The position numbers and the translations under genes were made by a program. Source: Phycisphaerae bacterium (GTDB taxonomy: Bacteria > Planctomycetota > Phycisphaerae > UBA1845). Taken from it: a DNA stretch of 64,000 nucleotides. Below are positions 8,976 through 16,820 of this stretch, one piece after another. The stretch lies in contig JAJDEB010000023.1 in the NCBI GenBank assembly GCA_029260015.1, forward strand, positions 667,457 through 731,456, read 5' to 3'. How positions within the stretch are numbered: the stretch's first letter is position 1; each line of letters begins with the position of its first letter. Under the pieces are notes generated by a model. The model made no database searches, was not told the origin of the DNA, and saw only the letters and a list, made by a program, of their open reading frames with translations.

Positions 8976-10388
8976 ATGTTTGAAGACATCCGCTCGAGAG
9001 CCCATCGACTGCGCACCACCCCGTCTGAAGAATTGAGTCGATGGGCTAGACTCGGAGGCTTTCATCTCAATCTTTGGCGGCTTTGCGCCAAACGCCTCTG
9101 GCAAAACAACCTCACAGCCATGAGCGCTGCGCTGTCGTTTCGAACAATATTCACATTGATTCCGGTCATCGTTCTGGTTGTACTCGTTCTAAAATCCGCA
9201 AATGTTGGCGATTGGCAAGCTTGGTTGCGCGACGCACTTGCGAAAACAGGCGCAGCTCAAATCGTTATCGCTGAGCCCGGAAGCAATCTCGACGTCCCAG
9301 CGGACGAAGGCGAACCATCAGATCGCACACTCAATGTTGCCGACGAAATCGAACGCATCGTCGCCAATGTAGAGTCCAAGCTGACTGTCAATCGCGTTGG
9401 GCCAGTTGGCGTGGCCTTGCTCATCTGGACAGCCGTCACGTTGATCACAACCTTGGAGCGGTCACTCAACCGCATCTTTGGTGCAAGTCGTTCTCGTTCC
9501 ATGCCGCGACGACTGCTGATGTATTGGTCTGTCTTGACACTTGGACCATTGGTTTTGTTGGCCACCTCTTACATTGGCGGTCGCGCCGTTTCTGTGTTTG
9601 CTGCTGCGCCCGGAGCGTCTTTTCTGATTGCGGTCTTCGGTTGGATGGGTCCGATTTTGGTCGACATTCTGGTTGTCGCAGCCATCTACAAGCTTCTGCC
9701 CAATACCCACGTCAAATACCGCGCCGCACTGGGCGGGGCGATGATTTCCGTACCGATCTGGCTTGTCGCGAAATGGGGCTTCGCGGTTTACGTCGTCAAA
9801 CTTGTCGGTGGTGGAAACCTCTACGGCGCACTCGGACTGCTCCCACTGTTCTTGCTATGGGTAAATCTTTCTTGGCTCATCTTCTTATTCGGTGCCCAAG
9901 TCTCGCACACAGCTGCCAACCTTGAACGCATGCGCCGTGTCGAACGCGCTGACCAACGTTCATACACACCAGTCGATTTGTTGGCAGGAGCAATCGCCGT
10001 GGCAATCCCGTTTGGTCGCGGGCAGGGTCCGGTGTCGGCTGACGTCCTGATCGACAAGCTGAACCTCCCGATTGAAGCGATTCGACGCCTGGTCGATCGC
10101 CTCGAACGATCGAACGTGCTGTGTCGCGTTAATCATGCCGACGATTCTGAAGACCGATACGTTCTAGCAAAGCCAACCCATGAAATCCGACTTCTCGATA
10201 TTGTCGGGTTGCGCGCCGATGACCTCACTGGCGAGGAAGGTGCGGGTTACGATCGCGATTTAGCCACCGACGTTTCGACCATCACCGAAACCTGTTTCCA
10301 TCCAACCATGGGTAGCCTGACCCTGGCTGACGCGTTGGAGAATCTACCCAAGTGCGACAGGCAAAACATCGAAGGATCAATTCCTTGA
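8976..10388 (+). CDS. YihY/BrkB family inner-membrane protein with C-terminal winged-helix-like region
   Basis: The 470-residue protein begins with a soluble region and a QNNLTAMSAALSFRTIFTLIPV block typical of the YihY/BrkB family, followed by about six membrane helices up to residue 315, including the conserved GALGLLPLFLLWVNLSW region. After it comes a soluble C-terminal part (about 325-440) with LIDKLNLPIEAIRRLVDRLERSNVL, which looks like a winged-helix fold often found appended to this family. The function of YihY proteins is not settled; recent work links them to lipid handling, which fits the AsmA partner upstream. A TTG at 8970 overlapping the previous stop (TTGA) is an alternative start; the ATG at 8976 is chosen because it is the stronger codon. 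Confidence 0.87.
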   Translation: MFEDIRSRAHRLRTTPSEELSRWARLGGFHLNLWRLCAKRLWQNNLTAMSAALSFRTIFTLIPVIVLVVLVLKSANVGDWQAWLRDALAKTGAAQIVIAEPGSNLDVPADEGEPSDRTLNVADEIERIVANVESKLTVNRVGPVGVALLIWTAVTLITTLERSLNRIFGASRSRSMPRRLLMYWSVLTLGPLVLLATSYIGGRAVSVFAAAPGASFLIAVFGWMGPILVDILVVAAIYKLLPNTHVKYRAALGGAMISVPIWLVAKWGFAVYVVKLVGGGNLYGALGLLPLFLLWVNLSWLIFLFGAQVSHTAANLERMRRVERADQRSYTPVDLLAGAIAVAIPFGRGQGPVSADVLIDKLNLPIEAIRRLVDRLERSNVLCRVNHADDSEDRYVLAKPTHEIRLLDIVGLRADDLTGEEGAGYDRDLATDVSTITETCFHPTMGSLTLADALENLPKCDRQNIEGSIP

Positions 10389-11056
10389 AAACAACTCAAT
10401 TCAAGTCCCGAAGGGTACTGGGATTCGTTCCGCTACTCGCGATCATTTTGACAACAGGTTGCCATCGGCGCATCGCCGTCGACGAGTATCCACAGAGTGC
10501 GCTGAAAGTACGTTACGTTGCAGCCACCGACTTTACCGATTGCCTGCTCGCCAGCGCCGTCATGTGTACGAATTACGTGATCGGACAAGATCGTTTCAAA
10601 GCCCCTAGAGTCCGAGAGCAGCTCGCCAGCGAAGGACTCGACCTGACGCGAGTCGGCGACGTGCGATTGTTTCTCGCCGACCGCCACATCAAACTCATTG
10701 CACTCAAAGGCGAATTGGGCAATGAACCACCGCTGGGACTGGCATGGTGGGTGATTTCTCGCGGTTATCCTGTCATATGCGTGGTCAACGAGGAAGAAGG
10801 AGCCCCCGAGGAATTCAATCATGCCGTGGTGGTGATTGGCGTGGAATTAGACGATACTGAAGGGGCCGTCGGCGATGTGATTGTGCTCGACCCGGCATCG
10901 CAAAAGCGTCTGGAACGGTGGGACCGCGAAACATTTCTGTCACGATGGCAACCGACTGGAAACGTGATGCTGCTGGTATTCGATGTCGCCAACAAGTCGG
11001 TCGCGGATCGACGGACAAATGAACCTGCCGACAAAGAATTCGGCTTCGGTTCTTGA
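10385..11056 (+). CDS. Lipoprotein with a C39-like papain-fold peptidase domain
   Basis: The TTG at 10385 is preferred: it overlaps the preceding stop as TTGA, has AAGGA at 10372-10376 eight bases ahead, and yields a clean lipoprotein signal with lipobox LTTGC (Cys26). A GTG 33 bases upstream would extend into the previous gene. The 223-residue product then shows Cys53 in TDCLLASAVMC, His146 in FNHAVVVIG and Asp169 in VIVLDP, the spacing and order of a C39-like Cys-His-Asp peptidase. Whether it cleaves a peptide (for example a Gly-Gly leader) or is a degenerate binder is unknown; the usual DCG is DCL here. Its position ties it to the AsmA-YihY operon, so an envelope substrate is likely. Confidence 0.78.
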   Translation: MKTTQFKSRRVLGFVPLLAIILTTGCHRRIAVDEYPQSALKVRYVAATDFTDCLLASAVMCTNYVIGQDRFKAPRVREQLASEGLDLTRVGDVRLFLADRHIKLIALKGELGNEPPLGLAWWVISRGYPVICVVNEEEGAPEEFNHAVVVIGVELDDTEGAVGDVIVLDPASQKRLERWDRETFLSRWQPTGNVMLLVFDVANKSVADRRTNEPADKEFGFGS

Positions 11057-11102
11057 ATCGTAAAACCAAAAAAATGTACGACCATTTGCTGGAGAATTCG
11101 GC

Positions 11103-11429
11103 GTGATGATCAAGAAACAAATGACGATTGTTGTGGCGGTATGTTTGTTGTTCAGCGCAGCCACCCACGCCGATGAAAATCAAACGACCAACGCGAAGGA
11201 ATCTTCGACCGTTCAGGTTCCGCCGCAGCGCCCCGTTGCCATCACGGCTGACCAGCTAGCCGCCCTGGAAGTTTTGGCAGACAATCCGAAGCATGCTGTC
11301 TCGCCCGACACCCGAGCGGCATTCACCCCTGAAGCAGCAAAGACCATGCAAAGCCTCAGCTCACCGGCATTCTTTGCTGGGTACGGCGGAACGTTACTTT
11401 ACATATTGCTCGCAGCCGCCCCGCTTTAG
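11103..11429 (+). CDS. Small exported protein of unknown function
   Basis: A 108-residue protein with an N-terminal signal peptide (IVVAVCLLFSAATHA) and a hydrophobic C-terminus (FAGYGGTLLYILLAAAPL) that could be a second membrane segment or a retention tail. The middle has an AITADQLAALEVLADN helix. I do not recognise a family. GGAG at 11091-11094 is 8 bases before the GTG at 11103 and 11 before the ATG at 11106, so the GTG is kept. It is 46 bp after the C39-like gene and probably co-transcribed with the envelope operon. Confidence 0.6.
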   Translation: MMIKKQMTIVVAVCLLFSAATHADENQTTNAKESSTVQVPPQRPVAITADQLAALEVLADNPKHAVSPDTRAAFTPEAAKTMQSLSSPAFFAGYGGTLLYILLAAAPL

Positions 11430-11459
11430 TCGAAGCAAATTCAACGTCATCGCGATCGA

Positions 11460-12599
11460 CTAGTCGTCTTTCTTACCGTCTTCGAGATCACCACTGAATC
11501 CGATCAGGTTCGCTTCTTTGAATTTCTTCTCAAGCGCAACGTGATCCTGCGCCAAAGCCAAAGCATCTTCCGGCTCGACCTGTCCCGTCGACGCCAATTC
11601 AAACAGGTGGTTGTCCATCAGGATGTTACCCTTGGCCTTTCCTGTCTGCATTGAACTCGGGATCTTGTAAGTCTGGCCCTCGCGAATGTTGTGCTTGATA
11701 CCGGCATCGGGAACCATGATCTCAAAGGCAGCCACACGTCCTCCGCCCTTCTTGCGCAAGAGTCGTTGAGCGATGATTGCTTCCAGCGAACCGGTGAGCA
11801 TCGCGCGGATTTGCGACTGCTCGGTGACGGGAAACGAGTCAACGATACGTTCGATCGTACTGGGGGCACTACTGGTGTGCAGCGTACCGAACACCAGGTG
11901 GCCCGTTTCCGCAGCCGTGGTCGCAGCTTTGATCGTAATGTAATCACGCATTTCACCAACCAGAATAATGTCCGGGTCCATACGCAGCGCTCGGCGAATC
12001 CCCTCATTAAAGTCAGGCAAGTGAATGCCAACTTCGCGCTGGGTGACGCGACATTTCTTGTGCGGATGAACAAACTCGATCGGTTCCTCGAGCGTGATGA
12101 TATGATCGGATCGACTTTGATTGGCGTAGTCGAGCATGGTGGCCAACGTGGTGGTCTTGCCCGATCCGGTTGGCCCGGTGACCAGCACCAGCCCGCGCGG
12201 CAACATGCACAATCGTTTGATCGCCGCGGTATCCGGGAAGTTGAGCATTTCCCAAGTCAACAATTCTTTGGGAATCAGTCGCATGACGATACCCATCACG
12301 TTGGCTTGGTCTTCATATTGCAGACGGTGGATCGATACACGGAAGCGACTTTCGTGCATACCGACCGCGAAGTCCGTCGTCCCGACTTCCTGCAATTCCT
12401 GCTGATTCTTTTCCGGTGTGACCGACTTCATCAAGCCAACCATGTCGTCGGCATCGAGTTCCTTGGTTTCCAAGCGGCGTATGCGACCATTGATGCGCAT
12501 CATCGGCGGAGCCCCTACCGACAGATGCAAGTCACTTCCCCCCTGATGAACCAAAGCGCCCATCAACTTGTCAATCTGCAATGTCTTCGCTTTACCCAT
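11460..12599 (-). CDS. pilT: Twitching-motility ATPase PilT
   Basis: The 379-residue protein is a hexameric secretion-type ATPase that powers type IV pilus retraction. Visible are an N-terminal PAS-like region with GGSDLHLSVGAPPMMRINGR, Walker A GPTGSGKT (142-149), an Asp box LEEPIEF (170-176), Walker B DIILVGEMRD (210-219) and a His box HLVFGTLHT (234-242). The C-terminus is acidic and charged (GDLEDGKKDD). Length matches PilT (about 345-380). No other pilus gene is adjacent; downstream is the convergent exported-protein gene and upstream is release factor 1, so the rest of the pilus machine must be elsewhere. Confidence 0.95.
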   Translation of the reverse strand: MGKAKTLQIDKLMGALVHQGGSDLHLSVGAPPMMRINGRIRRLETKELDADDMVGLMKSVTPEKNQQELQEVGTTDFAVGMHESRFRVSIHRLQYEDQANVMGIVMRLIPKELLTWEMLNFPDTAAIKRLCMLPRGLVLVTGPTGSGKTTTLATMLDYANQSRSDHIITLEEPIEFVHPHKKCRVTQREVGIHLPDFNEGIRRALRMDPDIILVGEMRDYITIKAATTAAETGHLVFGTLHTSSAPSTIERIVDSFPVTEQSQIRAMLTGSLEAIIAQRLLRKKGGGRVAAFEIMVPDAGIKHNIREGQTYKIPSSMQTGKAKGNILMDNHLFELASTGQVEPEDALALAQDHVALEKKFKEANLIGFSGDLEDGKKDD

Positions 12600-12675
12600 T
12601 GCGACTCAGGCTCCCCGTTTAGTGTTTAGGAATTTCTGAAACTGGCGTGCAAGTCTACCGACCTCGCCGATACCG

Positions 12676-12681
12676 ATTATA
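12676..12681 (-). promoter_or_regulatory. Possible -10 element for pilT
   Basis: A perfect TATAAT on the minus strand lies 77 bases before the pilT start. No good -35 hexamer stands 16-18 bases upstream, so this is a weak call. Confidence 0.3.
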
Positions 12682-12788
12682 TACGCTCTTCGACCGATTC
12701 TCATCTTCAAGATTGTATTCTGATCGAAAGGCGTGCGGGCGTCGAGCGAACCCCATTTGAATCCACCGAAACAAGCCACATTGCAGCA

Positions 12789-13883
12789 TTAAAGATTCTG
12801 CAATCGCTGCTCTTTATCGTGCGTTTGCAGGGCTTCAACCAATTCGTCGAGCTGACCCAGCATGATTCGATCGAGCGAATACAACGTCAAACCGATGCGA
12901 TGGTCGGTGCAGCGGTTCTGTGGAAAATTGTAAGTGCGGATGCGCTGCGACCGATCGCCACTACCGATCATCGTCTTGCGGGCTGAATCGAGTTCGGCGT
13001 TTTGTTGCTTTTGATGGTGGTCGAGTAGTCGTGTGGTCATGATGCGCCGCGCCTTAGCCCGATTCTTATGTTGCGATTTCTCGTCCTGCATCGACACGGT
13101 GATACCGGTTTCGGTGTGGACCAGCAGAATCGCCGATGACGTCTTGTTGACCTTTTGGCCACCGGGACCGCTGGAGCGCGAAACGTGTTCCTCTACGTCG
13201 GTGTCCCAGTTGATGTCGATGTTCAATTCTTCCGGTTCAGGATAAACCGCCACCGTTGCGGCGCTGGTGTGAATGCGCCCTTGCGCTTCGGTTTCGGGCA
13301 CGCGCTGCACCCGGTGTCCGCCGCCCTCATAACCAAATGCCTGCCATGCACCGGCACCGCGAACATTGAGCACGATCTCTTTCAATCCACCCATGTCTCC
13401 GAGGGATTGATCCAGGACTTCAATCTTGAACTTGCGCAGTTGGGCAAATCGCAAGTACATCTCGTAAAGGTCACGCGCGAACAAGGCGGCTTCATCTCCA
13501 CCGGTACCCGCCCGAACTTCCAGAATAAGCGACGGAATCGCCGCATCGTCAGCCGACACCACGCGGTCCTTCAGCGAATCCATTTGCTTTTCATATTCGT
13601 CTTCGAGTTCGGGGAGTTCTTCATGGGCAAGTTCGCGCAGATCGGCGTCGGCGGCTGCGTCGTGGATCAGTGCGCGTGCTTCCTTGAGGCTTTGGAGTGT
13701 TGTGCGAAGTACTCGATAAGGATCGGTAAGGTACCGCAGTTTGGCAGACTCTTTGGCCAGCGCGGTGATGCGGAGGTGATCGGTCGCGATATCCGGGTCG
13801 GACATTTGCGCATCGAGGTGCGCCTTGCGCGTCGACAATTCCTCCAACTTGGCCAGCAATTTTTCGTCAACGGTTTGGGCCAT
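12789..13883 (-). CDS. prfA: Peptide chain release factor 1
   Basis: This 364-residue protein releases the finished peptide at UAA and UAG codons. The peptidyl-tRNA hydrolysis motif GGQ is at 241-243 in SSGPGGQKVNKTSS, and the codon-reading PxT tripeptide appears as PET at 196-198 in VQRVPETEAQGRIHTS, which marks RF1 rather than RF2 (SPF). The RAGTGGDEA block near 124-132 is also typical. A TTG 15 bases upstream is in frame, but GAGG stands just before the ATG at 13883, so the ATG is taken. The gene is monocistronic or heads its own unit, because an intrinsic terminator separates it from the L31 gene upstream. Confidence 0.96.
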   Translation of the reverse strand: MAQTVDEKLLAKLEELSTRKAHLDAQMSDPDIATDHLRITALAKESAKLRYLTDPYRVLRTTLQSLKEARALIHDAAADADLRELAHEELPELEDEYEKQMDSLKDRVVSADDAAIPSLILEVRAGTGGDEAALFARDLYEMYLRFAQLRKFKIEVLDQSLGDMGGLKEIVLNVRGAGAWQAFGYEGGGHRVQRVPETEAQGRIHTSAATVAVYPEPEELNIDINWDTDVEEHVSRSSGPGGQKVNKTSSAILLVHTETGITVSMQDEKSQHKNRAKARRIMTTRLLDHHQKQQNAELDSARKTMIGSGDRSQRIRTYNFPQNRCTDHRIGLTLYSLDRIMLGQLDELVEALQTHDKEQRLQNL

Positions 13884-13960
13884 GATGACCTCGATCAAGA
13901 AGGCTAGTGTTGAACTGTTTGCGGCGTCATTCGATTCGACGCGTTCGGTGCAAACAAAGA

Positions 13961-14000
13961 AAAACCACGCAACCCGTATGTGGAATCGGTGTGCGTGGTT
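13961..14000 (-). terminator. Intrinsic terminator of the L31 gene
   Basis: On the minus strand AACCACGCA (14000-13992) pairs perfectly with TGCGTGGTT (13971-13963), followed by further Ts and a T-rich stretch. It lies 67-106 bases after the L31 stop codon and ahead of prfA. Confidence 0.7.
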
Positions 14001-14066
14001 GTTTGATTCTTAGATAGCTAAGCTGCGATTGAAATCAATGCTGATAACACTGCGTAATCCGCCGCT

Positions 14067-14336
14067 CTACTTTTTCTTCTTCTTATTGTCGAAATAGTTA
14101 CCACCAAACTTCGTCTGGAACCGTTCGACGCGACCTGCCGAGTCAACGAACTTCTCGACGCCGGTAAAGAACGGATGCGAAGCGCTGGAAATCTCCATCT
14201 TCACGACCGGATAGGTCTTGCCTTCAAACTCGATGGTTTCCTTACTCGACAATGTCGAGCGGGTCAGCACTTTGTAATCAGCGCCCGGATCCCAAAAAAC
14301 CACATCCTGATACTTCGGGTGAATGTCCGTTTTCAT
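14067..14336 (-). CDS. rpmE2: 50S ribosomal protein L31 type B
   Basis: The 89-residue protein begins [17 protein letters not shown], shows [21 protein letters not shown] in the second half and ends in a Lys-rich tail. This is the L31 family at the large-subunit central protuberance. It has none of the zinc-binding cysteines of the standard C+ form, so it is the zinc-independent type B (YkgM-like) variant. In many bacteria this form replaces zinc L31 under zinc limitation, but I see no Zur box and it may be the only L31 of the genome. It ends in an intrinsic terminator at 13961-14000. Confidence 0.95.
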   Translation of the reverse strand: MKTDIHPKYQDVVFWDPGADYKVLTRSTLSSKETIEFEGKTYPVVKMEISSASHPFFTGVEKFVDSAGRVERFQTKFGGNYFDNKKKKK

Positions 14337-14556
14337 CGACGTCTACCTTCTACAGATCAACCAACAAATGTCCAAGGCGGCCGGGCGAACACAATTTTCA
14401 CAACTCGACCGAGCCGCACATTGTAGGAAACGATGCCCGACTTGCAACCGGCCCGTAGCCGCAAGAAATGGGTCAAATCCATTGCCGGAATCACCCCTTG
14501 CGGGGCCATTAACCGTCATTTTGGCATCGACAAGCTGATTCTTAGCCCGAATTGCG

Positions 14557-16710
14557 TCACTGGCTGTTTCGCATCGCGGGCAGGTAGTACCGCTTCAGGT
14601 ACTCCTTGACCTGTCGGTGCGAATTGAAAACTGGCGGAATCGATTGGAGCGCGTTCTTCATCCGCGCGAGCCATTCGATCGGTAAGCCTTCTTTGCCTTG
14701 CTTGAAGTAAAGCGGAACGATCTCTCGCTCCAGCGTCCGGTAAAGACTTTCAACATCGCGGCGGTCGTCGTACTTCGTGTCGCGATGGTCTTGGCCACCT
14801 CCGATTTTCCACCCGTTCTTTCCGTTAAAACCTTCGGGCCACCATCCGTCTAGAATGCTCAAATTCAATCCGCCATGAAGTGCCGGTTTCATCCCGCTGG
14901 TGCCACTCGCTTCGCGCGGGCGCTGCGGATTGTTCAGCCACACATCGACACCGGCCACCATGTGCCTTGCAACGTTCATGTCGTAATCTTCAAGGAAGAC
15001 AACGCGATTGCGAAAACGTGGTGTCCGCGAGAATCGCACCACTTCGGCAACGAGCGCTTGCCCCTCAGTGTCAGCCGGGTGCGCCTTACCTGCGAAGATC
15101 AATTGCACCGGCTTGTTTTGGTTATTCAAGATTTTCGCAAGCCTCGCCGGATCGGAGAAAATCAAAGTCGCTCGCTTGTAAGTAGCAAATCGCCGCGCAA
15201 AACCGATCGTCAGTGCTCCCGGATCGAGAATGTCCTCAACGCCAGATAGCGCCATCTCCCGCACCGGATCACGCCGCAACTGCCGCTCAATCCGCTCGCG
15301 ACAATACGCGATCAACTCCGTTTTGAACTGCCTATGTAGCGTCCAGAGCGATTCGTCGGGAATGCGATTCGCCTTTTTCCAAGATGATTTTTGATCCTGC
15401 TGGGCAGACCAATCTGCTCCAAGAAATTCACCCAGCAGATCATTCATCAAAGGATGCAACCACGTCTGCAAATGAATGCCGTTGGTCACATGTCCAATCG
15501 GAACCGCCGCCGTTTTCTTTTTGGGAAACATGCCCGACCACATCTTGCGAGCAATTTGGCCATGCAACTTTGCCACTCCGTTCGCGTAGCGCGATGTACG
15601 CAGCGCCAACGGCGTCATGCCGAAATTTTCTTTCGCGTCGTCGGGCTTGACGCGCGCGAGGTTGTGGAATTGCTCACCCGTCAAACCGAGCATGCGTTGA
15701 TACTTCGACAAGTATCGGTCAACCAATTCCGGATCAAATTCCTCATTGCCAGCCGGCACCGGTGTATGCGTCGTAAACACGCTCGTGTTGCGAACGTAGC
15801 GCAGCGCTTGGGCATACGTTTCGCCATGATCCTTCATCCGCTCGGCGATTCGCTCGATCGAAAGAAACGCAGCATGCCCCTCATTGAGATGACACGCCCC
15901 AACGGGAACCTTCAACGCCCGCAACAGTTGCCATCCACCAATCCCAAGCAGAATCTCCTGACGAATACGCGTGTCCCGGTCACCGCTATAAAGCGTGTGG
16001 GTCAGCTTGCGATCGCGCGGTTTGTTCACTGGTAAGTCAGCATCAAGCAGATACAACTGAATCCGTCCGACATCAGCCTGCCACGCCCGTATCGTCACAT
16101 GGTCCGCGCCCATCGGTAATCGTAATCGCCACGGTCTTCCCGATTCTGTTCGGACCTCGGCAAACGACGTATCTTCCGGCTTGATTGGTTGGTGACGGCT
16201 GACCTGCTTGCCGGCGCTGTTGATGTGCTGCCTGCCGTAACCTTTTTTCCAATAAACACCTACGGCTACGAAGGGCAGCCCCAGATCACTGGCTGCCTTG
16301 AGGTGATCGCCCGCCAACACCCCGAGTCCACCAGCATAAAGCGGAAGCGATTCGTGCAAGGCATACTCCATGCAGAAGTACGCGACTTGCCGCCGAGACT
16401 TGGATTTATGGGTCTGCTGATACCAAGTTTTTGATCGCACATAGCGACGGTAATCGCCGTATGCTCTGCGAACGTTCTTGACGAATTGTGCATCGCCTTC
16501 CAACGCCCGTCGCTTCGCCGCAGTACACCGTCGCAGCGCGACAATCGGATTCTGATTCGACGACGCGTATGCGCGCGGGTTCAGCATTTCAAATATCGAC
16601 GCGAGATGCGGCTGCCACGTCCACCAAAGGTTGCCCGCGATCTCAGCCAGTTGATCGAAAGGGCTCGCTGTAGTTGATTTCCTGGACGCAGTTGTTGATC
16701 TATTTTTCAT
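14557..16710 (-). CDS. glgP: Alpha-glucan phosphorylase (GlgP/MalP type with DUF3417-like N-terminus)
   Basis: The 717-residue enzyme splits alpha-1,4-glucan with phosphate to give glucose 1-phosphate. The N-terminus (LAEIAGNLWWTWQP) is the DUF3417-like region of the short bacterial phosphorylases, followed by CMEYALHESLPLYAGGLGVLAGDHLKAASDLG. The pyridoxal-phosphate Lys lies at about residue 608 in ASGTSGMKPALHGGLNLS. Other family blocks are NEGHAAFL and HVTNGIHLQTWL. The ATG at 16710 is used; a TTG three codons upstream is less likely. It is divergent from the pullulanase gene across 110 bp, so debranching and phosphorolysis of storage glucan probably share a control region. The glucan could be glycogen or maltodextrin. 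Confidence 0.94.
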   Translation of the reverse strand: MKNRSTTASRKSTTASPFDQLAEIAGNLWWTWQPHLASIFEMLNPRAYASSNQNPIVALRRCTAAKRRALEGDAQFVKNVRRAYGDYRRYVRSKTWYQQTHKSKSRRQVAYFCMEYALHESLPLYAGGLGVLAGDHLKAASDLGLPFVAVGVYWKKGYGRQHINSAGKQVSRHQPIKPEDTSFAEVRTESGRPWRLRLPMGADHVTIRAWQADVGRIQLYLLDADLPVNKPRDRKLTHTLYSGDRDTRIRQEILLGIGGWQLLRALKVPVGACHLNEGHAAFLSIERIAERMKDHGETYAQALRYVRNTSVFTTHTPVPAGNEEFDPELVDRYLSKYQRMLGLTGEQFHNLARVKPDDAKENFGMTPLALRTSRYANGVAKLHGQIARKMWSGMFPKKKTAAVPIGHVTNGIHLQTWLHPLMNDLLGEFLGADWSAQQDQKSSWKKANRIPDESLWTLHRQFKTELIAYCRERIERQLRRDPVREMALSGVEDILDPGALTIGFARRFATYKRATLIFSDPARLAKILNNQNKPVQLIFAGKAHPADTEGQALVAEVVRFSRTPRFRNRVVFLEDYDMNVARHMVAGVDVWLNNPQRPREASGTSGMKPALHGGLNLSILDGWWPEGFNGKNGWKIGGGQDHRDTKYDDRRDVESLYRTLEREIVPLYFKQGKEGLPIEWLARMKNALQSIPPVFNSHRQVKEYLKRYYLPAMRNSQ

Positions 16711-16731
16711 GATTCGCAAATCTCGGTTTCA

Positions 16732-16760
16732 TTGGGATTGCATCGGTCGGGTGATATGAT
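16732..16760 (+). promoter_or_regulatory. Probable sigma-70-type promoter of the pullulanase gene
   Basis: TTGGGA at 16732-16737 and TATGAT at 16755-16760 are 17 bases apart, 60 bases before the pullulanase start, inside the 110-bp region shared with divergent glgP. Confidence 0.5.
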
Positions 16761-16820
16761 AACCCCATCAAATCAGAATTCGACTGAATTGGCGCAAATC
16801 AATTCTCGAAAGGAACGCGG

